Source: Bacillus chungangensis
GTDB lineage: Bacteria > Bacillota > Bacilli > Bacillales > Bacillaceae_C
Length of the DNA stretch: 64,000 nucleotides
Assembly (NCBI RefSeq): GCF_030812995.1
Contig: NZ_JAUSTT010000005.1
Coordinates: 62,001 to 126,000, forward strand
Direction: 5' to 3'
Shown here: one piece after another, positions 37,881 to 45,750 of the stretch
Layout: the number at the start of each line of letters is the position of its first letter
How positions within the stretch are numbered: position 1 is the stretch's first letter
Notes under the pieces: model-generated
Seen by the model: only the letters and a program-made list of their open reading frames with translations
Database searches by the model: none
What the model was told of the DNA's origin: nothing
Position numbers and translations under genes: made by a program

Positions 37881-37909
37881 ATTATAGAGATCATTGTAAA
37901 TCATTGCAA
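37881..37909 (-). promoter_or_regulatory. Strong sigma-A promoter of the catabolic operon
   Basis: On the minus strand TTGCAA (37909-37904) and TATAAT (37886-37881) are 17 bases apart. The first gene starts at 37579, so the transcript has a leader of about 295 bases. Confidence 0.75.
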
Positions 37910-38012
37910 GTTTTTTCACCATTTAGTATGAACAATCTTCTACATCATCAAGACAACATATGCTTAAAAAATGCTATTATTCCTGTCTGTTCCTTTTTAA
38001 ATAGATTGAAAA

Positions 38013-38135
38013 ATGATTTGTACACACCTATCACTTAATGAGAAGTCGCGTGTGCTGCTCATCAACACGGAAGGCGACACAGATTCTAATCAATATCAGA
38101 ATATTGTCTGGATGGGCCATTTTCCAATTGAGTAA
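38013..38135 (+). pseudogene. C-terminal fragment of diaminopropionate ammonia-lyase
   Basis: About 40 codons survive, best from 38031: LSLNEKSRVLLINTEGDTD and a further 16 residues to a TAA at 38133-38135. The SRVLLINTEGDTD block is the characteristic C-terminus of diaminopropionate ammonia-lyase (YgeX type, normally about 400 residues). A stop codon breaks the frame just upstream of 38013 and no other part is recognisable. I read it as the remnant of a deleted gene. Confidence 0.7.
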
Positions 38136-38164
38136 ACAGCATGTTTCACACTTTTTCAATAAGC

Positions 38165-38196
38165 AACGCTTTGCACCCTGTCTGATGCAAAGCGTT
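38165..38196. terminator. Hairpin between the lyase remnant and the purC-like gene
   Basis: AACGCTTTGCA (38165-38175) and TGCAAAGCGTT (38186-38196) pair perfectly over 11 bases with a ten-base loop. Neither side has a good U-run, so its use as a terminator of the purC-like gene (minus) or of the old lyase gene (plus) is uncertain. Confidence 0.45.
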
Positions 38197-38210
38197 ATCC
38201 TTTATATGAC

Positions 38211-38897
38211 TCAATCATTTAGAATTAATTTCTCTAATTGTAAAGGTTCAATATATTTTCCATCTTTATAGGCTCGCATGTTGCCGCCAGAAATTTCGTC
38301 GATAAGGATAATCTCCTTGTTCTCTCCAACACGGCCGAATTCAAACTTAATATCGTAAAGATCAATTCCTTTTTTCTCCAGAACTGATTTCACAATACCA
38401 GCAATTTGCTGTGTGAGTGCTTTTAACACTTTATATTCATCCGCCGAAAGGATTCCCAGCATATGTAGTGCATCTTCGCTAATTGGCGGATCTTGACGTT
38501 CATCGTCCTTCAAAGTTACCTCTACAAATGCATCTAGTGGCTGACCCTCTTTTGCATACATGCCATAACGGCGAAGAAAGCTCCCTACTGCTCGGTAGCG
38601 GCAAATGACTTCAAGACCGTTGCCAAATACTGCTGCAGGCCGCACAGTCATCGTTGCCTTTTCGATATCCGCTCCGATATAGTGTGTCGGAATACCTTCT
38701 GCTTGTAAAATATCAAAAAAATACTTCGTCATACGCAGCCCTGCTCGTCCTGCTCCTTCAATTTTTAGCCCTACAGTATTAGCCCCTGGATCAAATACCC
38801 CGTCTTCGCCTGTCACATCATCTTTAAATTGAAGTAAATAATTTCCGTCTTCCAGCGAGTAAACGTCCTTCGTTTTTCCTGTAAAAATCAGCTTCAT
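38211..38897 (-). CDS. purC: SAICAR synthetase-like (PurC family), stand-alone
   Basis: Joins aspartate to CAIR in purine synthesis, if it keeps the family function. The 228-residue protein shows FTGKTKDVY, FKDDVTGEDG, ICRYRAVGSFLRRYG, DIKFEFGR and DEISGGNMR. It belongs to the shorter form that begins with GKTKD rather than the YEGKAK opening of the main Bacillus purC, and it is not in a pur operon. AAAGGATTC precedes the ATG. Two TATAAT boxes lie upstream on the minus strand (39022-39017 and 39046-39041) with poor -35 matches. A second PurC or the only copy; the window cannot tell. Confidence 0.82.
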   Translation of the reverse strand: MKLIFTGKTKDVYSLEDGNYLLQFKDDVTGEDGVFDPGANTVGLKIEGAGRAGLRMTKYFFDILQAEGIPTHYIGADIEKATMTVRPAAVFGNGLEVICRYRAVGSFLRRYGMYAKEGQPLDAFVEVTLKDDERQDPPISEDALHMLGILSADEYKVLKALTQQIAGIVKSVLEKKGIDLYDIKFEFGRVGENKEIILIDEISGGNMRAYKDGKYIEPLQLEKLILND

Positions 38898-38919
38898 ATA
38901 AAGAATCCTTTCCCTAATA

Positions 38920-39011
38920 TTGTCGTGTCCAAAAAGAGTATATAAGTTTTAGAAAGCGAGACTTCAACACCGGAGGCGAAGAAGCAAGCTACTGGCGGAC
39001 TTTTTGAACAA
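38920..39011. repeat. Small inverted-terminal element in the purC-like leader
   Basis: A 92-base unit with ends TTGT...TCCAAAAAG (38920-38935) and CTTTTTGAACAA (39000-39011), which are imperfect inverted complements, and an inner GC-rich part (CCGGAGGCGAAGAAGC). It lies between the likely promoter and the ribosome binding site of the purC-like gene. It looks like a small non-coding mobile or regulatory repeat; only one copy is in this window. Confidence 0.45.
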
Positions 39012-39417
39012 CTTCTATTATAACACGCGAATAGGCCCTCATTATACCTAACCTTATCAATCCGTTGTAATTTTCTTTTTACCAATCCTAAAAAAGCCAA
39101 TGAACAAAGCTACAAAAAATGATTGGCAGCGGACCTCTCAAACAAAAGAAACGAACAGAATTGTGAAGAAAGCGAAAAGAACAATTATGAAAAAATAAAC
39201 AACATCGATATATTTGTAAAGTGATTCTATTCCTCTCGAATTCATCTTTCTCAGGAACAAAAAGTCTCAATCAAACGTTTGATTAATAAAGTGAAACATC
39301 GAAACATCTTGCTATGGTTCGGTTTTACATCGATATTACTAAATAGATACATTCATTTTCTTTCTAAGGAAAAGACTCAAAATGTAATTCAACCTCTTCT
39401 CTATTTATAGCCATTCA
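39012..39417. other. Divergent intergenic region, purC-like and yclN-like genes
   Basis: About 400 bases. It contains a perfect 16-base palindrome AATCAAACGTTTGATT (39269-39284). On the minus strand just beyond it a 35-codon frame (39245-39138) could encode a small protein with one membrane span (MNSRGIESLYKYIDVVYFF start), preceded only by a weak GAGAAAG. Neither is secure. Confidence 0.35.
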
Positions 39418-39445
39418 TTGACAGACCGTTATAGCGTGTTATAAT
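39418..39445 (+). promoter_or_regulatory. Promoter of the siderophore importer operon
   Basis: TTGACA (39418-39423) and TATAAT (39440-39445) match the consensus exactly and are 16 bases apart. The Fur box lies directly downstream. Confidence 0.85.
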
Positions 39446-39451
39446 ACTAAT

Positions 39452-39472
39452 TGATAATGAATGTCATTATTG
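39452..39472 (+). promoter_or_regulatory. Fur box upstream of yclN-like gene
   Basis: TGATAATGAATGTCATTATT holds ATAATGA and TCATTAT (39454-39460, 39464-39470) as an inverted pair around ATG, the Bacillus Fur pattern. Seven bases after the -10 box, it would block transcription when iron is plentiful. Confidence 0.85.
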
Positions 39473-39536
39473 TTTCGCATTGGCAAAAATACTGGGATTT
39501 ATTTGTATTTTCTAAAATAACAAAGGAAAGTAAATC

Positions 39537-40487
39537 ATGAAAAAAAGATACTTGTTTATTGCACTCATTGTTTTTTCCATCGTTTCAATCTTTGTTGGTG
39601 TAAAGGACATATCCCCTTTAGACCTTTTTGATTTAACTGACGACAAAGCACAAATCCTAGTGATTAGCCGGCTGCCTCGTCTCATTAGTATTATCATTGC
39701 AGGAATGAGTATGAGTATTTGTGGATTGATTATGCAGCAGCTTAGCAGAAACAAATTCGTTTCTCCAACAACAGCTGGTACGATGGATTCTGCCAGACTA
39801 GGAATCTTAGTTTCTCTCATGATTTTTACAACTGCGAGTCCACTGCAAAAAATGATTGTCGCGTTTATATTTGCCTTGCTTGGCACGTTTGTTTTTATGA
39901 AAATTTTAGAAAGAATCAAGTTTAAGGATACAATTTTCATCCCCTTAGTAGGTTTAATGTTTGGTAATATTATTAGCTCTCTTTCTACTTTTTTTGCTTA
40001 TAAATATGATTTAATTCAAAACATTTCCTCATGGCTGCAAGGGGATTTCTCCATGATTATAAAAGGTCGATATGAGCTGATGTATGTCAGCATCCCGTTA
40101 TTAATCATTGCGTATCTTTTTGCAAATAAATTTACAGTAGCAGGGATGGGAGAAGATTTTTCCAAAAATTTAGGACTCAACTATAAACGCATCGTTAACA
40201 TCGGTTTAATTATTGTGGCACTTATTACTGCATCCGTTATTTTAACAGTTGGAACGATACCATTTTTAGGATTGATCATTCCTAATATTGTCTCGATTTA
40301 TCAAGGAGATCATTTAAAGAATAGTTTATTTCATACTGCAATGCTTGGAGCTGTTTTTTTGCTCTTCTGTGATATTCTTGGAAGAATTATCATTTATCCG
40401 TATGAAATTTCGATTAGCTTGACAGTAGGGGTCATTGGAAGTGCTATTTTTGTGTATTTATTGATGAGGAGAAGGGCATATGGGTAA
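39537..40487 (+). CDS. yclN: Iron-siderophore ABC permease, YclN-like
   Basis: A 316-residue FecCD-family permease with about nine to ten spans that forms half of the import channel. LPRLISIIIAGMSMSICGLIMQQL and NKFVSPTTAG are the conserved FecCD segments, and a GMGEDFSKNLGLNY loop contacts the ATPase. First gene of a four-gene operon whose sizes and order (316, 316, 252 residues, then lipoprotein) match YclN-O-P-Q, the petrobactin importer of B. subtilis. AAAGGAAAG precedes the ATG. It overlaps the next gene by eight bases. The siderophore may differ from petrobactin. Confidence 0.88.
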   Translation: MKKRYLFIALIVFSIVSIFVGVKDISPLDLFDLTDDKAQILVISRLPRLISIIIAGMSMSICGLIMQQLSRNKFVSPTTAGTMDSARLGILVSLMIFTTASPLQKMIVAFIFALLGTFVFMKILERIKFKDTIFIPLVGLMFGNIISSLSTFFAYKYDLIQNISSWLQGDFSMIIKGRYELMYVSIPLLIIAYLFANKFTVAGMGEDFSKNLGLNYKRIVNIGLIIVALITASVILTVGTIPFLGLIIPNIVSIYQGDHLKNSLFHTAMLGAVFLLFCDILGRIIIYPYEISISLTVGVIGSAIFVYLLMRRRAYG

Positions 40488-41430
40488 TAAAGCTAAACTA
40501 GGGCTGCTTGCAGTAATCGCATTAGTATTGACTGCTCTCTTCATGTTTTGGAACATAGGTTCTAATTGGGACTATGTGCTGCCAAGAAGAACAATGAAAA
40601 TATTTGCGATTATATTAACCGGAGGTGCCATTGCCTTTTCGACAATGGTATTTCAGACCATTACGAATAATAGAATTTTGACCCCAAGCATTCTCGGTCT
40701 GGACTCTTTATATATGCTTATTCAGACATTTGTTATTTTCATGTTTGGATCAGGAACACTGACAATGATGAATCATAACGTTCATTTTTTAATGACCGTT
40801 GGCCTAATGGTCCTTTTCTCTGGCATCTTATATAAAGTGCTCTTTAAAAGAGAAGGGCAAAATATTTATTACTTATTGTTAATCGGACTTATTTTCGGTA
40901 CGTTATTTGGCAGTCTTTCTTCTTTTATGCAAGTTTTAATTGATCCGAATGAATTTCAAATCGTTCAAGATAAAATGTTTGCCAGTTTCAACAACGTTAA
41001 TACCGATTTGCTTTATATTTCTGCCATTTTAATTGTCCTTGTTACAATTTATTTCGCAAGGTATATGAAATATTTAGATGTTCTATCACTTGGCAGAGAT
41101 CATGCTATTAATCTCGGCATCAATTATGATTATGTCGTAAAGAGACTCTTAATTGTTGTAGCTATCCTCATTTCTATCTCGACAGCTTTAGTAGGACCGA
41201 TTACATTTTTAGGATTGCTCGTTGTGAATGTTACATACCAATTTTTAAAAACATATCAACATAAGTATTTGATTATTGGTTCGGTGCTCATTAGCATCGT
41301 TGCACTTGTAGGCGGGCAGCTGATCGTAGAAAGAGTTTTTGAATTTACAACACCGCTCAGTGTAATTATTAATTTCGTCGGCGGCGTTTACTTTATTTAT
41401 CTGCTATTAAAGGAGAATAAATCATGGTAG
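40480..41430 (+). CDS. yclO: Iron-siderophore ABC permease, YclO-like
   Basis: The partner permease of 316 residues, also FecCD type: LPRRTMKIFAIILTGGAIAF, NNRILTPSILGLDSLY, LGRDHAINLGINYDY (ATPase contact) and GPITFLGLLVVN. It overlaps both neighbours by a few bases (start inside the yclN-like gene, end over the ATPase start), so the three genes are translated together. Confidence 0.88.
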   Translation: MGNKAKLGLLAVIALVLTALFMFWNIGSNWDYVLPRRTMKIFAIILTGGAIAFSTMVFQTITNNRILTPSILGLDSLYMLIQTFVIFMFGSGTLTMMNHNVHFLMTVGLMVLFSGILYKVLFKREGQNIYYLLLIGLIFGTLFGSLSSFMQVLIDPNEFQIVQDKMFASFNNVNTDLLYISAILIVLVTIYFARYMKYLDVLSLGRDHAINLGINYDYVVKRLLIVVAILISISTALVGPITFLGLLVVNVTYQFLKTYQHKYLIIGSVLISIVALVGGQLIVERVFEFTTPLSVIINFVGGVYFIYLLLKENKSW

Positions 41431-42182
41431 TTGTAAAAAATGTGTCAAAAACATATGGCAGCAAGAAAGTAGTTGAGGATGTTTCTGTCAGTATTCCTAA
41501 AGGAAAAATAACGTCATTTATCGGTCCTAACGGTGCTGGCAAAAGTACCCTGCTCTCGATGATGAGCCGCCTTATTTCGATAGATGAGGGAGAAATATTT
41601 ATAGATGATGAGGAAATCCGTCGTTGTAAAAGCAATGAGCTTGCGAAAAAAATTTCAATCTTAAAACAGTCTAATCATATTAATTTGCGGCTGACAGTAA
41701 AAGAGCTCGTTTCTTTCGGCCGATTCCCCTACTCACAAGGAAGGCTTTCTAAAGAGGATTGGCATTTTATTGATGAAGCGATTCGGTATATGGAACTAGA
41801 CGACATGAAAGATAAATATTTAGATCAATTAAGTGGAGGGCAAAGACAACGAGCTTATATTGCGATGGTCATTGCCCAGGATACTGAATACATTCTTTTA
41901 GATGAACCACTTAATAACCTTGATATGAAGCACTCCGTGCAAATCATGAAGATTCTTAGAAGACTAGTGGATGAATTGGGCAAAACGATTGTTATTGTGA
42001 TACATGATATTAATTTTGCCTCTTGCTACTCTGATGAAATTGTGGCGCTAAAAGAAGGAAGAATCGTCAGTCAAGGCAAGACAGATGATATGATACGCAG
42101 TTCGATATTAAAAGATATTTACGATATGGACATTCAAATCGAAAATATTAATAATCGGAAAATATGTGTTTACTTTTCATAA
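41424..42182 (+). CDS. yclP: Iron-siderophore ABC ATPase, YclP-like
   Basis: A 252-residue importer ATPase: Walker A GPNGAGKST, signature LSGGQRQRAY, Walker B YILLDEPLNNLD and the switch histidine in VIHDINFA. AAAGGAGAATAAATC precedes the ATG. It powers the two permeases upstream. The binding-protein gene follows after 224 bases with its own promoter and Fur box. Confidence 0.9.
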   Translation: MVVVKNVSKTYGSKKVVEDVSVSIPKGKITSFIGPNGAGKSTLLSMMSRLISIDEGEIFIDDEEIRRCKSNELAKKISILKQSNHINLRLTVKELVSFGRFPYSQGRLSKEDWHFIDEAIRYMELDDMKDKYLDQLSGGQRQRAYIAMVIAQDTEYILLDEPLNNLDMKHSVQIMKILRRLVDELGKTIVIVIHDINFASCYSDEIVALKEGRIVSQGKTDDMIRSSILKDIYDMDIQIENINNRKICVYFS

Positions 42183-42308
42183 TTCCCCCTTCTAATTGTC
42201 TGTTTTCCTTGTCGTACGAAGGTGGGAGTGGAAAATAGAGTTTTTGTATTTTTTTCAACTGATTGTGTCAAACAAGTCATTTAGTGCTCAGAAAAAACAA
42301 ATAATTGA

Positions 42309-42336
42309 TTGACTATTTTTTTCCTGATGCTATAAT
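42309..42336 (+). promoter_or_regulatory. Promoter of the yclQ-like gene
   Basis: TTGACT (42309-42314) and TATAAT (42331-42336) are 16 bases apart, giving the binding protein its own transcript besides read-through. Confidence 0.8.
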
Positions 42337-42353
42337 TACTTTTGACAACTAAA

Positions 42354-42374
42354 TGATAATGAAAATCATTATTG
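42354..42374 (+). promoter_or_regulatory. Second Fur box, upstream of yclQ-like gene
   Basis: TGATAATGAAAATCATTATT holds ATAATGA and TCATTAT (42356-42362, 42366-42372) around AAA. It nearly repeats the box at 39452-39472. Confidence 0.85.
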
Positions 42375-42406
42375 TTTATCATAAAAATTTTCTAGAGGTG
42401 AAGAAA

Positions 42407-43399
42407 ATGAAAAAAACATTATTGCTGTTTATCATCGCCGTTTTCGCAGCTATCGCTGTAGCATGCGGCTCAGACAGTGGAAAAGAGGAAAAAACAGAAC
42501 CAGCATCCACTACTACTGAAGAAAAATCTTCTGGAGATGCACAAAAAGAAGAAAGTAAGAATGAAGAAGTAACGGTTAAACACCAACTTGGCGAAACAAA
42601 AGTGAAGAAAAACCCAGAAAAAGTAATTGTATTTGATTTTGGGACATTAGATTCCTTAGATAAATTAGGAGTAGAAGTTCTTGGTATTCCTAAGAAAAAT
42701 ATTCCTTCCTATCTATCTAAATATGAAGATGATAAATATGAGAATATCGGTGGATTGAAGGAACCTGATTTCGAAAAAATTCACGAGTTGCAGCCAGACC
42801 TAATCATTATTTCTGGCAGACAATCAGATTCTTATGATGAGTTTACAAAAATTGCACCAACTATCTATATGGGTGTAGATACAACAAATTATATGGAATC
42901 CTTCCAGGAAAATGTAAACACGTTAGCTGAAATCTTCGAAAAAGAAGATGCTGCAAAAGAAGAACTAGCAAAAATTGACGATGCAGTAAAAGAATTAAAT
43001 GATAAAGCATCTGCATCTGATAAAAAAGCGTTAGTAATCCTTGCAAATGATGGTAAAGTTAGTGCGTACGGTTCACAATCACGATTCGGTATCATCCATG
43101 ATGTTTTCGGTCTTAAACAAGCTGATGAAAACATTGAAGCAACTACTCATGGTCAAAGCATTTCCTTTGAGTATATCGTTGAAAAAGATCCAGACTATCT
43201 CTTTGTTATCGACAGAGGCGCTGTAGTCGGCGGTGAATCTTCTGCGAAACAAGTAGTAGAAAACGAATTAGTAAGTAATACAAAAGCAGTAAAAGAAGGC
43301 AATGTCATTTACTTAGACCCTGGCTACTGGTACCTATCTGGCGGTGGACTTGAGTCTGTTAATGCAATGATTAAAGAAGTATCTGACGCCTTTCAATAA
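42407..43399 (+). CDS. yclQ: Siderophore-binding lipoprotein, YclQ-like
   Basis: A 330-residue substrate-binding lipoprotein. The signal ends in the lipobox IAVAC (lipid-modified Cys near residue 20), followed by an acidic, Ser/Thr/Glu-rich linker and a type III (FecB/FhuD) binding domain: VIVFDFGTLDSLDKLG, ENIGGLKEPDFEKI, PDLIIISGRQ and GGGLESVNAMI. Translation from 42353 is excluded since it would run through the Fur box; AGAGGTGAAG precedes the ATG at 42407. It feeds the YclNOP-like channel, most likely with a catecholate siderophore such as petrobactin. Confidence 0.9.
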   Translation: MKKTLLLFIIAVFAAIAVACGSDSGKEEKTEPASTTTEEKSSGDAQKEESKNEEVTVKHQLGETKVKKNPEKVIVFDFGTLDSLDKLGVEVLGIPKKNIPSYLSKYEDDKYENIGGLKEPDFEKIHELQPDLIIISGRQSDSYDEFTKIAPTIYMGVDTTNYMESFQENVNTLAEIFEKEDAAKEELAKIDDAVKELNDKASASDKKALVILANDGKVSAYGSQSRFGIIHDVFGLKQADENIEATTHGQSISFEYIVEKDPDYLFVIDRGAVVGGESSAKQVVENELVSNTKAVKEGNVIYLDPGYWYLSGGGLESVNAMIKEVSDAFQ

Positions 43400-43417
43400 T
43401 AAAGAGTCGAACGTCAA

Positions 43418-43459
43418 GGGGATCCTAGCAGTTTAACAGACTGCTAGATCCCCCCTTTT
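43418..43459 (+). terminator. Terminator of the importer operon
   Basis: GGGGATCCTAGCAG (43418-43431) pairs with CTGCTAGATCCCC (from 43441) with one bulged base, followed by TTTTATTTC. Confidence 0.82.
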
Positions 43460-43675
43460 ATTTCATTACCGTTGAATGGCTAGATAACTTCACAAACTCC
43501 TTCGTGATCTCCCCCCCCCCCTCAAATTTCACTAAGATTTTTTTCAACATTTCGCTGAAATACAAGTCCTACTTTGAATCGCCTTTTTAGTTAGCTCAAA
43601 TTGTGGATAACTAATATGTTATGAACACACTCTTTTGAAAATAACAGCGTTACTAACAAGCAAAAATAAATGAAG

Positions 43676-43930
43676 GATAAAGTAAAACTTCCATGAGTAA
43701 GGATTTTCTCTCATCCCCTACTGATAAGAAGTAGAACAAAGGCTAAGATGGGCAGGCGTTCTCGAAAAAGGCAACCGCTTTTCTTCGTGCGATGTATCGC
43801 TGCCGAAGCTTTCCTTATCCTGTCGACCGGAACCATCGAACATTTACTAAAATAGAAGGAAGAGGAGATAAAGAAGTTCCCTTCTCACTTCTTATCACTC
43901 ACCTCTAGAGTAGTTAGGTGTGGGGTAAAT
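43676..43930 (+). repeat. Three-hairpin repeat, copy E
   Basis: Starts GGATAAAGTAAAACTTCCAT. The first hairpin has changed arms (GAGTAAGGA against CCCCTACTGAT), some changes keeping pairs. The middle hairpin and CCTTATCCTGTCGACC block are present; the third is altered (CTCACCTCTAGAGTAGTTAG). Between yclQ and the DnaA-box cluster. The stretch 43466-43675 before it has an 11-C run (43511-43521) and one DnaA box (43602-43610), no gene. Confidence 0.75.
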
Positions 43931-43950
43931 AGAATGGATGCCTCCACAAC

Positions 43951-44066
43951 TTATCCACAACAACATGAATAATGTGGATAAAAACCTGTTTATTTGTGGA
44001 TAAAGTGGATAAGTAAAAATATCATACTCATATATGCTCTGTTATTGTGGGTAGATTTGTGTATAA
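43951..44066. promoter_or_regulatory. DnaA-box cluster
   Basis: Within 116 bases are TTATCCACA at 43951-43959 (plus strand), its complement TGTGGATAA at 43973-43981 and 43995-44003, a one-mismatch box at 44004-44012, and TGTGTATAA (complement of TTATACACA, the perfect consensus) at 44058-44066. The first three starts are exactly 22 bases apart, two helical turns. Another box stands at 43602-43610. No dnaA, dnaN or rnpA is near, so this is not oriC as usually built. It resembles the DnaA-box clusters that bind DnaA away from the origin in B. subtilis. Confidence 0.7.
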
Positions 44067-44194
44067 CCCTTAACGAATAACAAGAGAGAAAAAACAGCTT
44101 ATCTCCACTAAATGTGATGGATATTAAAAAAAAAAGAATGATGCTGCAAAAAGGTATAAAATAGATGTATCGTGAACAGAAAGGGTTGGATTTC

Positions 44195-45487
44195 ATGAAT
44201 CAGTGGAAACGATTTGAAGATATGGTCAAGCAGATAATCGAAAAGGAACAAATACCAGGAGCAGCTGTCGCAGTATCACAAGATGGAGAAACGATCTATC
44301 AACAAGGATTCGGAGTAAAAGATATAAAAACAAGCGAGCCAGTTACACCAGAAACGATTTTTGGCGTTGCTTCTATTACAAAATCATTTACCGCACTAGC
44401 GATCATGAAGCTCGCAGAGGAAGGAAAATTAACCATTCAAGATAAGGTGATTCATTATTTGCCTGAGTTGCGCTTCAAAGAGCTAGAAAAAACAGAGAAG
44501 ATGACGATTCATCACCTCCTCTCTCATACGACAGGCTTAGCGCCGTTAAAAAGAAAAGAACACTTAATCAATTTCAATGAGCATATCGCATATCTAGCCG
44601 AACAAGAGCTTCAGTGGCTGGGCGAGCCCGGCTCATATTTAAGCTATAGTAATGATAGCTTCCTTCTGCTTGGTGCTATTATTGAAAAAATAACCGGACA
44701 AAGCTATCAATCTTATATCCAAAAGCTCATATTAGAACCGCTGCAAATGAAGAGAACTACTTTTCATCTCGAACAATTACAGCAATGGATCAATGTGTCT
44801 ACTCCTTATGTCATCCAAAATGGTGAACTAGAGGCTTGTCCATGGCCAACATTAGGAAACTATGCAGTAGGCGGCGGCATCCGTTCCAACGTCTTAGATT
44901 TAATGAAATATGGAAATATGTATATCAAACCTCACGAACGGAATATTGTTAAAGCAGACACCGTGGCCCAAATGTATCGTCCTGTCCATCAAATTGGCAG
45001 AAATTCCTTTTACGGATACGGACTGCAAACGACACCAGCGTATGCTGGAGTCTCTTTAGTAGAGCATAGCGGCAATCAGCCTGGTGTATCCTCTCACTTT
45101 GGCTTTGTCCCACAAAAAGGCTTAGCTGCTGCTGTATTAACAAATGTTACTGGCGTTCGTGCACATGCCATTTGGCTCGCTGCTGTAAATACGGCATTAG
45201 GATTGCCACTTGAACAGCAAAGAAGTATAGAGCCAACCTACGAGGCAACAGAAGAACAATTACAGCGTCTGACAGGAACTTATCGGTCTGCTGAAAGAGG
45301 AGATATGCATATTTATTTAGATGGAAAAACACTAAAGGCAACAATTGACAATAAAACATATACTTTACGGGCAAGTGATGAGAGAACACTAGTGATTGAA
45401 CAGCTTCAAAAACCAATCCGATTCTTTTTTAAAGATAGCAATACCCCATGGGCTGCTTTTTTTGGCCTTCGGATGCTGCTTAGATAA
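44195..45487 (+). CDS. Serine hydrolase, class C beta-lactamase / PBP4*-like
   Basis: A 430-residue penicillin-binding-protein-like hydrolase. The SxxK motif is ASITKSF (Ser60, Lys63 from the chosen start), YSN occurs in LSYSNDSF, and HSG in VEHSGNQPG. The last 100 residues are a separate small domain. No signal peptide or membrane anchor is seen, so it is probably cytoplasmic, unlike true beta-lactamases. A frame from 44165 is rejected; AAAGGG lies nine bases before the ATG at 44195. Its stop codon TAA is formed by the first bases of repeat copy F, which may have trimmed the natural C-terminus. Substrate unknown. Confidence 0.85.
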   Translation: MNQWKRFEDMVKQIIEKEQIPGAAVAVSQDGETIYQQGFGVKDIKTSEPVTPETIFGVASITKSFTALAIMKLAEEGKLTIQDKVIHYLPELRFKELEKTEKMTIHHLLSHTTGLAPLKRKEHLINFNEHIAYLAEQELQWLGEPGSYLSYSNDSFLLLGAIIEKITGQSYQSYIQKLILEPLQMKRTTFHLEQLQQWINVSTPYVIQNGELEACPWPTLGNYAVGGGIRSNVLDLMKYGNMYIKPHERNIVKADTVAQMYRPVHQIGRNSFYGYGLQTTPAYAGVSLVEHSGNQPGVSSHFGFVPQKGLAAAVLTNVTGVRAHAIWLAAVNTALGLPLEQQRSIEPTYEATEEQLQRLTGTYRSAERGDMHIYLDGKTLKATIDNKTYTLRASDERTLVIEQLQKPIRFFFKDSNTPWAAFFGLRMLLR

Positions 45488-45697
45488 AGTAAAACTTCCA
45501 TCAGTGGGGGTTTTCTTATCCCCCACTGATAAGAAGTAGAATAAAAAAGATCGCAAGCGTCCTTGAAAAAGAAAAGCAATTTTTCTTCGTTCCTTATCCT
45601 GTCGGCCTAACCAATCGGACATTTGACTTTCAGTTATCCCCCATGATTCCTCTGACTCCCTGTGAGGTGGAGTCTTGACTTGCCTGCCAGTTAAATA
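45484..45697 (+). repeat. Three-hairpin repeat, copy F
   Basis: GATAAAGTAAAACTTCCATC, first hairpin perfect (ATCAGTGGGGG / CCCCCACTGAT), middle block shortened, TCGGACATTTGACTTTCAGT present, final hairpin partly deleted. Its first bases form the stop codon of the serine hydrolase gene. Confidence 0.85.
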
Positions 45698-45750
45698 AGA
45701 CGAAGATGAAGAGAATATACTTCCAGCCTTCGTCTTAAAAGTTAATGATC

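Noticed and set aside
38898-39060. Purine riboswitch before the purC-like gene
   Set aside because: The conserved core bases and three-way junction layout of that riboswitch are not present; the leader instead holds the inverted-end element.
43951-44066. Chromosomal origin oriC
   Set aside because: DnaA boxes are present, but no dnaA, dnaN, recF or rnpA-rpmH genes flank them and no clear unwinding element of trinucleotides is seen; called a DnaA-box cluster instead.
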